Below, piece by piece: positions 1 to 9,830 of a stretch of 64,000 nucleotides of DNA. Source of the DNA: Chamaecrista fasciculata (taxonomy: Eukaryota > Streptophyta > Magnoliopsida > Fabales > Fabaceae); NCBI GenBank assembly GCA_003254925.1, contig QANZ01037616.1:33587-97586 (forward strand). Reading direction: 5' to 3'. Position numbers and translations under genes: made by a program. The notes below the pieces were generated by a model. The model worked only from the letters and a program-made list of their open reading frames with translations. It was not told where the DNA came from and searched no databases. Positions within the stretch are counted from its first letter, which is position 1, and each line of letters begins with the position of its first letter.

Positions 1-168
1 GCACACGCCCCGTACAACCAAACCGATTGGAACTCGTGAGGTATACCACTATCTTAACAGGTTTTAAATTCAACTAGCGGATCCGTTCGGAAAATCTTGG
101 GCCTGGTGCTAAAATTTTAATTTTTACGTTTTGCTTCCGCTGCGTTCTGGCGCCGGGATTTCCCAACA
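1..168 (+). repeat. 3' end of the 5' LTR of a Copia retrotransposon (cut by the window edge)
   Basis: The last bases of this LTR read ...GGGATTTCCCAACA, the same ending as the nested solo LTR at 2167-4337 (...GATTTCCCAACA). One base later the tRNA primer binding site begins, which fixes the LTR/internal boundary at 168. The rest of the LTR lies outside the window, so its length and target duplication cannot be read. Confidence 0.85.
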
Positions 169-169
169 G

Positions 170-182
170 TGGTATCAGAGCC
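170..182 (+). other. Primer binding site (initiator tRNA-Met)
   Basis: TGGTATCAGAGCC is the 13-base match to the 3' end of plant initiator methionyl-tRNA used to prime minus-strand synthesis in most Ty1/Copia elements. It lies one base inside the 5' LTR, as expected. Confidence 0.93.
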
Positions 183-1733
183 ACGCTAGTCCTAGGATTT
201 AAAACTGTTTTGTGTACATATGATATATGATATGTGTGTTTACCGCTTTCAATCAGATGGTTGGTTTTACAAAAATGCAGCGAACATTTTTCTTAAAAAC
301 TAAATCTACGAAAAAGGTGCAAATTATATGTATGTGATGCATATGAAATCAATAGGATTGATTGAAAAATTTACTTGAATTTAAGGCCTAAAGTCGAAAT
401 CCCTATATAATTATAAATAAAATTGTTTTAATTATAATTATAGTGGGGTGGCTGAAAATTTATTAAAATTATGAATTTTAAAATTTTTGGGTCAATAATT
501 TAAATTCTTGAATGGGGATTCATGGTTTTTATAATTATTGACACAAAGGCCTAATTTCAAGAAAGGCATGTTAAAATTGCACAATCCCTAAATTGAACAC
601 ATTTTAAAAATGTTTTTTTGATATGTGTTGTTGTATGCCGTGTGTGACATAATTATATGAATTGTTCATTTGTGAATTGTGTGGTGTTGGATATGGCTCT
701 AGAGTTTTTGGTAAATACGGCCTGCGTGTCGTCTCCCTCCACTCTATTGTAATTTTACTTTCAGTTTATACCTCAATGTAACTGGGGTTTATTCTTATGT
801 AATTTTATTTTTCTTTTAGAAAAATTCTCTCATTGGCTTGAGAGAATTATAGGGTAGATGGGCCATATCTAAACACGGTGTATGTTTTTACATTTAGTTT
901 GTATGTGATGCGCTAGATGTATGCTTAAGGTGCGAAATTTTAACATGCTATTTTAAATTTTACGCTACAACCATGTATGCGATACGAGCGTGGGATTTTG
1001 TATAGGATACAAAATTCGTGCACATGTCTATATGTATGTGATACATAGGGAAATAAACATGTGGCATGACTCGTTTAATTTTAAAAGGAGTTTTGAAATT
1101 AAACTATAAAACGAAACATTTTAAAAATCAAACCCTTTTAGAAAATCTTAAGTTTTAATGCCGTCAATAAAACACCCTGTTAAAATCTTGTTCAATAAAA
1201 CACCCTGTTAAAATCTTGTTCATCGTGGAGCGGTGATCGCCTACGCGACACGTATCTACCTTGACCTTGAGGAGACACGAGTGAATGGGAGTTCCAACGC
1301 GACGCCCATTGAAATCTTGGTTCTTTGAATACGGTGATCGCCTACGCGACACGTGTTCAGTTGGGCCTTGATGATATGGGATTGGGCCTCAGCCTCGTTG
1401 TTTTGGACCTAGCCATTCACAAGTTTTATTGTGTGACTTAATGGGGTTATCAAAACGGTTTTGGAGCTCAAGGCATTAGATGGGATAAACATGCCATAAT
1501 AAGTATCATATGATAATACAGTCCCATAAAGATCTAAGAGTCACATAGGATGTGATTGGTAAAGAGTTACCTACCTAAATAACCAAAGGGTGCATGATCG
1601 CCTACGCGACGGTAAACTTTGGTGAAATATGAGTCTTAGCCACTAATAATAAATTTTACTGGGTTTTATAAAATGGTGGATATATTATTTTTCCTGCTAA
1701 TTAAAACTTTTCATATCTCACTTGTAGAATCAA
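183..1733 (+). other. Untranslated leader of the Copia element
   Basis: There is no credible coding sequence between the primer binding site and the gag start. The stretch is AT-rich and holds two kinds of internal repeat. A 28-bp perfect tandem duplication lies at 1165-1192 and 1193-1220. A 15-bp GC-rich motif, GATCGCCTACGCGAC, occurs three times (1235-1249, 1336-1350, 1596-1610). Long leaders are usual in plant Copia elements and carry packaging and dimerisation signals; whether this motif has such a role is not known. Confidence 0.7.
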
Positions 1734-2166
1734 ATGGCAACAAACAATAGTTCATCACTATCACTGCGATCTGTCCTTGAGAAGGACAAGTTGACTGAGA
1801 CTAACTTTCTCGACTGGTTCCGAAATCTGAGAATTGTTCTCACCCAAGAGAGAAAGCTCTATGTCCTGGAAAACCCCATCCCTGAACAGCCTGCTGCAAA
1901 CGCTACAAGAGCACAGAGAGATGCTTATGAGAAGCATCAAAGTGACTCTGTGGACGTTGCCTGTCTTATGCTGCTTACCATGGTTCCCGAGATCCAAAAG
2001 AACTTGGAGAACATGGGGGCATATGAGATGATAACACATCTCAGGAAAATGTTCCAAGTACAGGCAAGGCAAGAGAGGTTTGAGACTGCAAAGGCTCTTT
2101 ACTCTTGCAAGATGGTAGAAGGTGGATCTGTGAGTGCCCATGTCTTAAAGATGAGAGGGTATATAG
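1734..2166 (+). pseudogene. Copia gag, N-terminal part, interrupted by a nested LTR
   Basis: The frame opens MATNNSSSLSLRSVLEKDKL and contains FLDWFRNLRIVL, the conserved start of the retrotransposon gag polyprotein (UBN2/DUF4219 family) of TNT1-like Copia elements. Gag forms the capsid of the virus-like particle. After about 143 codons (...VLKMRGYI) the frame runs into the LTR that begins at 2167, and gag resumes at 4338 with DHLARLG. The five bases TATAG (2162-2166) just before the LTR recur just after it, so the interruption is an insertion and not an intron. The gene is dead as annotated. The lineage within Copia (Tork or Angela-like) is not decided here. Confidence 0.88.
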
Positions 2167-4337
2167 TGTTGGAGATTGTGCCCTAGGGCCAATCATTTTA
2201 TAAATATGTTTTGAACATATTAATTAATTTATGGAGATAAATTAATGGTTATCATATTATTAGCGTGTTTACTATGATAACAATCCTTGATTAATTATAT
2301 GATAAATAATCTAAAACTGTCCCTGGTCGATCATTCACGTGGGAGCGTAAATGAACCAAGACCAGCATGACCTCGGTGTATAGAGATACATGCACTAGAT
2401 GCTTCTCGAGAGTCATGATGCAATTATGTAAGGGTTACAAGTTGCTGGACCGACCCGGAGAGTCCTGCATGGGTTTAGTCATAAGCGAGCCTCTCCTGTA
2501 CACCTGTCACGATAGCCTTAGACCTGAGGTCTTGACTATTCCGGCATTGTAGTTGTCAAACTTTGGCCTAGTCCAACGTTACCCGTAGCAGGGTAGCCAT
2601 ACAGGCTAGGTACGGGTTTGGTTGATTACCGTGCAAAGGAATGTGGTTGACCAAGATGGGATTTTGTCCCTCATTTAAGATGAGAGATATTTAACTGGCG
2701 CCCTCGATGAGTCTGTCCAAGAAATGCGTGGCCACGCTGGGAATTGGGACTAACTCAGGAAATCGAGAAAGTTGTGGTTTGGATTTTGGATGACATTCCC
2801 GTGCCTGATCCATGACCAAAATATCGTGAGACAATAGGAATTATGACAAGGTGGTATTTAGGTTAAATCGTTAAAACGTTAAAGCGATAACTCCCGTGTT
2901 TTGGGTAGTTGTGATGGCTTGCTAGAGTCCGCTCACAACTTGTGAATCATAAAGATGATTTGCTGCCAACTTCACGTGAGGCCTGCTGGGTCACACATGA
3001 GCAGGATCAAGATGCTAATTTTTGGGACACGAATTAGGGTTAATTCGTGAGTCACTTAGGTGACACAATTTAGGACATAGTTAAATGTCTTAGGACATTA
3101 AATCTTGTCTTAAATAAATATCTATGATTGAGGTTTTAAATTTGTTGGACAAATTTAAATTTAAATTAATTGTTAAATAGTTTTACAATTAAAATATTAG
3201 TGAATAAATAAATTAAATAAGTTTCCTAAAAATTAGGGAATTATTGATTTATTAAATTCACTAAAATTGGGAAATAAAAGGATGAGGGTGGCGCCTCATT
3301 ATCTTTGTTTTTATTAATAGAAATTGTTTTTATTAATTAAATAAAGATAAGATAAATATCTTTTGGAAAAGATATAGGATTTGAATTAAAAGATATTAAG
3401 GTAATTCTTTTATTCAAAATTGTTAGGAATTAGTTATAACTACCTAAGGAGTTTGGGTTGTTATAAAATTCCTCCAAAAACTCCATGAGAATTTCGCCTA
3501 CCCCCTTTCTTGGGATGGAAGATTTGATCTTGCATTTTAGAGTTTGGGTCTAGGCTAAAGTCGATTTTTATATTTAATTATTAAAGTAATATTTAAATTA
3601 TAAAATCAAAATCTCATGACTCATTCCAACCAATAGGATTTGAGCAAATCAAGATTTGATCCAAGATTTGATCTTGGATAGGTCAAATTCGAAAATTGGG
3701 CTTTATTTTTGAATTATAATATTAAGTTTAATATTATAAATCAAAAGATATTTTGAGATATCTAAAAGATATCCCATATCTTAGAGATATCCTAATTGGA
3801 TTAGGATTCCCTAAAACTAGGAATGAGAACACTATAAATAGAGGCACTAGGCGCCTATCTCAGAGATAACTCACAACACAGATCAATTCTTGGTCAGACC
3901 AAGAATTTCGCCTAGAGCATCTATAGAGAGTGAAAAATCGCCTAGTCCTAATATTATGAGAGTGAGTCGATTTTCTTGAAGAAAGAGAATTGGACCTGCA
4001 CCTGATAATATTAGTACTTCCCAATCAATCTTGATAATCAAGAACAGTTCTTGATTATTCAAGAATCATAGATAGAGTTCCCGTATTCACTTGGGAAGAA
4101 GTGAAGGAGGCTAGCACCTAGGCATCTGCCAAACTGCTCGTGTGGATCACCGGTAGAGGAAGGACACTCGAAGTGGACTTCTCAATTCGCAAGTTCATAC
4201 GCACCGATTAAATTGTGGTAAATTTCTTTCCTTAACTGATATAAATGTTGATAGTGGATCCTGGAAGGAATCATAGGGAAGCCAAAAATTTTAATTTACC
4301 GTGTTTTCCGCTGCGCCGACCCTATGATTTCCCAACA
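2167..4337 (+). repeat. Solo LTR of the same Copia family, nested in gag
   Basis: The 2171-bp unit starts TGTTGGAGATTGTGCC and ends CCCAACA, giving the TG...CA ends of an LTR, and is flanked by a perfect 5-bp target duplication TATAG (2162-2166 and 4338-4342). Its first 500 bases align with the 3' LTR at 7118, so it belongs to the family of its host element. No primer binding site, coding sequence or second LTR follows, so this is a solo LTR left by LTR-LTR recombination. A TATA box, TATAAATA, lies at 3833-3840 in a position suited to LTR transcription. Confidence 0.9.
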
Positions 4338-4790
4338 TATAGATCACCTTGCTAGGCTGGGATTTCCCATTTTGCCAGAGCTAGCGACGGATTTGATCCT
4401 TAATTCGCTACCTAGAAGTTATGACTAGTTCGTCTTAAACTTTAATATGAATGGCATGGAGAAATCCATATCTGAACTGCATGGGATGCTGAAGACTGCT
4501 GAGGCATCTATAAAGAAGGCGCCTAACACTGTCTTACTGGTTCAGAACAAAGGAAAGGGGAAGGGCAAAGGAAAGAGGAAAGGAGACGCCGAGGTTGGTG
4601 GGACCAAGCCTGCGACTAAGCCTAACCCACCGCCTGCCAAGAAGGCAAAGCCCACTAAGGATGCAATTTGTTTCTTCTGCCAGAAGCCTGGACACTGGAA
4701 GAGGAATTGCAAGCTGTACATGGAAGAAGAAGAAGAAGAAGAAGAAGAAGAAGAAGAGCGAAGCCTCTACTTCAGGTATCTATGTTATAG
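4338..4790 (+). pseudogene. Copia gag, C-terminal part with zinc knuckle
   Basis: The gag frame resumes after the solo LTR (DHLARLGFPILPELATDLI) and carries an in-frame TAG at 4426-4428. A lysine-rich stretch then leads to a CCHC zinc knuckle, CFFCQKPGHWKRNC, the nucleic-acid-binding end of gag. Just past the knuckle is a run of about a dozen GAA triplets (about 4723-4757). In the gag frame it encodes poly-Glu, but the protease and integrase that follow are read in the +1 frame, where the run reads as poly-Lys. A length change in this microsatellite therefore probably broke the original single gag-pol frame. Confidence 0.85.
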
Positions 4791-5900
4791 GCGTTCACTT
4801 GTCTACTCCTACCACTTGGGTATTGGATACTGCTTGTGGTTCTCACATATGTACTAATGTGCAGGGGTTGAGAAGAAGTAGAAAGTTGAGCAGAGGCGAG
4901 GTGGACCTACGTGTAGGCAATGGAGCAAGGGTTGCTGCTGTTGCTGTAGGAACATACGAGCTAGTTTTGCCCACTGGGCTTGTTTTGTTTTTGAACAATT
5001 GTTATTATGTTCCATCCTTGAGTTCTAACATTATATCACTTTCTTATTTGGATATGGAAGGATTTGTTTGTGTGAATGGGAATGGAAAATGTTCAATTTA
5101 CAAAGATAATGTGTTATATCCTTATGGAGATCTGCAAGATAACCACTATATCTTAAAATTGGAACAACAACGTAATAACAAAATTTATAACATCGATACG
5201 AAAAGGATTAAGATTAACGAATCTAATCCTACATACCTTTGGCATTGTCGTTTAGGCCATATAAACGAGAAACGCCTAGAGAAGCTCCATAGAGATGGAC
5301 TTCCAAGCTCATTTGATTTTGAATCATATGATGCTTGCGAATCTTGTTTACTTGGCAAGATGACAAAGGCGCCCTTTATTGGTCACAATGAGAGGGCATC
5401 TGACTTGTTGGGGATCATACATAGTGATGTATGTGGACCCATGAGTATCCATGCTAGAGGAGGTTACTCTTATTTCATTATGTTTACTGACGACTTCAGT
5501 AGGTATGGCTATGTCTACCTTATGAAGCACAAGTCAGAGTCTTTTGAAATGTTCAAGAGATTTCAAAATGAAGTTGAGAACCAACTTGACAAGAAAATCA
5601 AGGTCCTTCGATCTGATCGAGGAGGCGAGTATTTGAGTCAAGAATTCATTGATCATCTTAGTAGTTGTGGGATAGTCTCACAACTTACTCCTCCTGGAAC
5701 CCCACAGTGGAATGGTGTGTCTGAGAGGAGGAATCGAACTCTATTAGATATGGTTCGATCTATGATGAGTCAAACTGATCTTCCGCCATCCTTTTGGGGA
5801 TATGCTTTAGAAGCTGCCACGTTCACACTTAACTGTGTTCCATCTAAGGCAGTTGAGAAGACACCATATGAGATATGGAGTGGGAAGAGTCCCATTATGT
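4758..5900 (+). pseudogene. Copia pol: aspartic protease and integrase
   Basis: Read in the frame of the block 4595-5947. The protease region has WVLDTACGSHIC, where most family members have D-T-G-C, so the catalytic triplet is altered. The GAG-pre-integrase zinc-binding segment (H-C-RLGH ... C-ESC) follows. The integrase core has the D-D-35-E type residues in IHSDVCGPM, VLRSDRGGEY and the spacing between them, and continues to PYEIWSGKSP. Just past this the frame is lost because the end of integrase and the first part of the reverse transcriptase are deleted. Integrase would insert the cDNA copy; here no full-length enzyme can be made. Confidence 0.9.
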
Positions 5901-6645
5901 CTTACCGAACAAGGTGTGCAAGCTTCAGAGATCCATTTATGGATTGAAGCAAGCCTCTCGAAGTTGGAATCATCGTTTTGATGAGGTAGTCAAAGAATTT
6001 GGCTTCTTACAAAACCCTGATGAACCTTGTGTTTACAAGAAGGTTAGTTGGAGCACAATTGTGTTCTTGGTACTATATGTCGATGACATATTACTCATTG
6101 GAAATGATGTTCCAACCTTAGGAATTGTAAAATCCTGGTTAGGAAAATCTTTCTCAATGAAGGACTTAGGAGAAGCTGCTTATATTCTAGGTATCAAGAT
6201 CTATAGAAATAGATCTCGTAGGCTTCTTGGATTGAGTCAGAGTACGTACTTGGATAAGGTACTGAAGAGGTTCAGTATGCAAGATTCCAAGAAGGGATTC
6301 ATACCAATGAATCATGGGCTGACCCTGAGCAAGAAACAGTGTCCCAAGACACTTGTTGAGCGAGGGTGCAAGAGTGGAATTCCTTATGCTTCGGCAATAG
6401 GATCCATCATGTATGCCATGCTATGTACTCGACCCGATGTGTCGTTTGCTCTGAGCATGACGAGTCGTTTCCAACAAGACCCTGGTGAGGATCATTGGAT
6501 CGCCGTAAAAAATATCCTTAAGTACTTGAAAAGGACTAAGGAAGAGTTCTTGGTTTACGGTGGAACTGATGAGGAGCTATGTGTAAGAGGTTACACAGAC
6601 GCTAGTTTCCAAACCGACCAAGATGACTTTAAATCGCAGTCATGA
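5901..6645 (+). pseudogene. Copia reverse transcriptase, C-terminal part only
   Basis: The frame enters at VCKLQRSIYGLKQASRSWN and includes the catalytic YVDDILLIGND box and the usual continuation (LGIKIYRNRS..., SAIGSIMYAMLCTRPDVSFAL). The first part of the domain, normally more than 100 residues between the integrase core and the KLQRSIYGLKQ motif, is missing. A TGA at 6643-6645 stands where relatives have a glycine codon and separates this part from the RNase H. Confidence 0.9.
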
Positions 6646-7068
6646 TATGTGTTTCTCCTGAACGGTGGCAGCGTGAGCTGGAAGAGTTCCAAGCAGAGCA
6701 CGATTGCCGATTCTACAACGGAGTCCGAGTATATTGCAGCATCGGATGCAGCAAAGGAGGCTGTGTGGATTAGAAAGTTCATCGCGGAGCTTGGTGTGGT
6801 TCCGACCATCTCTGATCCCATTACCCTGTATTGTGACAATAGTGGTGTTATTGCGCAAGCCAAGGAGCCACGGTCCCACCAGAGGACCAAACATATACTC
6901 AGACGTTTTCACCTTGTCAGAGAGATGATTGACAGAGGTGATGTGAAGATATGCAAAGTAGCAGGCGAGGATAACGTTGTCGATCCTCTGACGAAGCCTC
7001 TTACAAGGGTCATACATGAGCGGCATGTATCGTCGATGGGGATTAGACGCATTGATCAGTGTACCTAG
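6646..7068 (+). pseudogene. Copia RNase H
   Basis: Same frame as the reverse transcriptase, after the TGA. It contains VSWKSSKQSTIADSTTESEY, the classic plant Copia RNase H signature, then LYCDNSGVIAQAKEP and the terminal DPLTKPL. The domain begins upstream of the stop with YTDASFQTD. RNase H removes the RNA strand during reverse transcription. It ends about 50 bp before the 3' LTR, as is normal. Confidence 0.92.
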
Positions 7069-7103
7069 GAGTAGGAACAACTAGATTAATGATTTTACCC
7101 TAA

Positions 7104-7117
7104 TGCAAGTGGGAGTC
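7104..7117 (+). other. Polypurine tract
   Basis: The purine-rich run CAAGTGGGAG just before the 3' LTR start TGTTGGAG is the expected primer site for plus-strand synthesis. Confidence 0.75.
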
Positions 7118-7670
7118 TGTTGGAGATTGTGCCCTAGGGCCAATCATTTTATGTAAAATGTTATGAACATTTGGATTAATTTATAGAGATAAATTATGTT
7201 GTTATCATAATTAGCATGTTTACTATGATAGCGTCCGTGATTGATTATGTGATAATTAATCTAAATCTGTCCCTGGTCGATTGTTTTCGTGGGAGCGAAA
7301 ATGAACTAAGACCAGCATGACCTCGGTGCATAGAGATGCATGCACTAGATGCTGAAACGAGAGTCATGGTGCAATTATGTAAAGGGTTACAAGTTGCTGG
7401 ACTGACCCGGAGAGTCCTGCATGGGTTTAGTCATCAGCCTGCCTCTCCTGTACGTCTGTCACGACGCCTTAGACCTGAGGTCATCATTATTTCGGCGTTG
7501 CAGTTGTCAGACTTTGGCCTAGTCTAACGTTGCCCGTAGCAGGGTAGCCATAAGGGCTAGGTACGGGTTTGGTTGATTGTCGTGCTGAGGAATGTGGATT
7601 GGCCAAAATGGGATTTTGTCCCTCATTAAATGGGAGATATCTAACTGGCTCCCTCGATGAGTCTGTTCCA
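7118..7670 (+). repeat. 3' LTR of the Copia element, truncated
   Basis: Starts TGTTGGAGATTGTGCCC and follows the solo LTR at 2167 with scattered mismatches and small indels to the words CCCTCGATGAGTCTGT, about 550 bp in. Similarity then ends abruptly. The remaining 1.6 kb of the LTR is gone, so the element has lost its 3' end and the flanking target duplication cannot be checked. Confidence 0.85.
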
Positions 7671-8052
7671 ATAAGTTGGCAAACACATAGCGATAACTAT
7701 TGAACATTCGTTCATTAAACTGCATTTTGATCCCTTGATTTAAGTATGGGGTAAAAGTTGACAAACAAATTTTCTGCACTTTCAACTTCAATCACTTTAG
7801 AACCCCTTGAGTTTTAAAAGTTGATAGATAGAAGAGAAGTGACACTCCAATCACTTCTCTAAGATTTAGAAAATTTTGTTCATCTAATATAAGAATTGGA
7901 GTGTCACTTCTCTAAGATTTAGTGGATCTCATTTTAGAAAATTTTGTAGAACTTAAAATGGTCAATTATGCTTCCAATAATAATAAAAAAAAGTCAAATT
8001 GATGTTTTCATTTTTTGAAGATTATAACTTTTTTGATTTAACATTTAAAATA
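7671..8052. other. Intergenic, no gene seen
   Basis: AT-rich DNA between the broken LTR and the foldback element. A short sequence (GGAGTGTCACTTCTCTAAGATTTAG-like) occurs twice near 7840 and 7895, once partly inverted. Nothing else is recognisable. Confidence 0.5.
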
Positions 8053-9396
8053 GGGTAAATTCCACTTTAGTACCCTGTTCTATTGACTTGTACCACTTTG
8101 GTACCCTGTTCTTTCAAAAATGTCACTTTGGTACCATGTCCTTTAAACCGTTACCCACTTTGGTACCCAAGTTAAAATTTCCATTAGTTTTTAACAGAGA
8201 TAGGCACGTGAAATTGCAAAAATTGCAAAACAGTCCCAAAACTACCCATAAAATTACAGAACAGTCCACAAAACGTGTCGAAATTGCAGAACAGTCCCAA
8301 AACCAACCAGAAAATTACAAAGCAGCCCTCAAAACGTGCAGAAATTGCATAACAGTCCCGAAAGTGTGCAAAAAATTACAAAACAACCCCAAAAATATGT
8401 AGATAATTTCAAAATGGTACAAAAAATTCAAGAAAGATTAACATTTTAAACCCCTGACTCTATTGATACCCAAAAATCAGAAAACTAGATGCTAAAAATC
8501 AGAACCCTCCAATTGTGAATCACGAAGTGTGAATCGCAAATGAAGATGATGAATCGCGAAGTGTAAATCTGAATCTGAATTAGCGAACTGGTTCGAATCT
8601 GAATCGTGAATGGCGAAGTGTAAATCTGAATCTGAATGAGAATGGCAAATTTGAATCTTGAATGAGAATTGAGGGTTTGAGCGTGTTTGAGCGTTTGAGC
8701 GTTTGAGTGTAGAGATGAGTGAATGTTGATGAAAAAATGGGGATTTTGTGTTTTTGGTAGGTTGTGCGTTTCACGTGCCTATCTGTGTTAAAAACTAACA
8801 GAATATGTTAGTTTTTGATTCATCATCTTCATTCGCAATTCACACTTCGCCATTCACGATTCAGATTCAAACCAGTTTGCTCATTCAGATTCAGATTTAC
8901 ACTTCACGATTCATCATCTTCGATCATTTGCGATTCACACTTCGCGATTCACAGTTGGAGGATTCTGATTTTTGGGTATCAATAGAGTCAGGGGTTTAAA
9001 ATGTTAATCTTTTTTGAGTTTTTTGTACCATTTTGAAATTATTTGTATGATTTTGGGGGTTTTTTTTTTGTAATTTTCTGCACATTTTTGGGACTGTTAT
9101 GCAATTTCTGCACGTTTTGGGGGCTGGTCTGTAATTTTCTGGTTGGTTTTAGGACTGTTCTCCAATTTTGACACGTTTTGTGGACTGTTCTGTAATGTTA
9201 TGGGTAGTTTTGGGACTGTTTTGCAATTTTTGCAATTTCATGTGCCTATCTATGTTAAAAACTAACGAAAATTTTAACTTGAGTACTAAAGTGGATAACG
9301 ATTTAAAGGATAGGGTACCAAAGTGACACTTTTGAAAGAACAGGGTACCAAAGTGGTACAGGTCAATAGGACAAGGTACCAAAATGAAATTTACCC
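8053..9396. mobile_element. Mutator-like foldback element, non-autonomous (1344 bp)
   Basis: The ends are inverted repeats (GGGTAAATTCCACTTT... and ...AAATGAAATTTACCC) whose arms stay complementary for several hundred bases each. Both arms carry the words 'ctttggtaccctgttctt', 'taggcacgtgaaattgcaaa' and 'tattgatacccaaaaatcag' or their complements. The flanks TTTAAAATA (8044-8052) and TTTATAATA (9397-9405) form a 9-bp duplication with one mismatch, the size made by Mutator-superfamily transposases. The element encodes no transposase. The short frames at 8088-8402, 8580-8774, 8805-8999 and 9149-9382 are translations of the arms. Confidence 0.82.
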
Positions 9397-9633
9397 TTTA
9401 TAATATAAAATTAATAAATTTGGATTAATTAAATAAAAAATTTCATATAAGATATGATTTTGCACATAATAAAACACATTTGAAAAATATTTCTTTTTTT
9501 TAAATATAAATTCTTTCAATGTCAAAGATTTGTTATAAGCTACCTCATGACAACTAAATTCCACTTGATACATAATTATTATGAGAGACGTCAATTATTT
9601 GTCTGGACAAAGAATGTGAAATGTAAGAACTTA
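9397..9633. other. Intergenic, no gene seen
   Basis: AT-rich spacer between two transposon remnants. No coding signal. Confidence 0.4.
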
Positions 9634-9830
9634 GGGAGCGTTTGGTACATAGATTGAAACAATAGTCCTTAACATATTGTATTCTCGGAAGAAGCAAAAT
9701 CCCATGAAATTGCTATTTTTTAACCTCACTCTAGGGGTGGGATTAACCTCTTCCCATGGAATGGGATATTTTGATCCACCTAAAATGACTAAATTACCCT
9801 TATTTAATACTTTAACCACCTTTTATTATA
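9634..9830. mobile_element. Left-end fragment of a PIF/Harbinger-type element
   Basis: Begins TTA|GGGAGCGTTTGGTACAT and continues 'attgtattctcggaa...aaattgctattttttaacc...ctaggggtgggatta', parallel to the left half of the complete element at 12724-13527. The right end (GTACCAAACGCCCCC) is absent, so only a fragment survives. Confidence 0.65.

Noticed and set aside
1734..7068. Copia element as a potentially active retrotransposon
   Set aside because: It has a nested LTR, TAG at 4426, a frame change at the GAA run, an integrase/RT deletion, TGA at 6643 and a truncated 3' LTR.
8088..9382. Four small frames in the foldback element
   Set aside because: They are mirror translations of the two arms of a non-coding palindrome.
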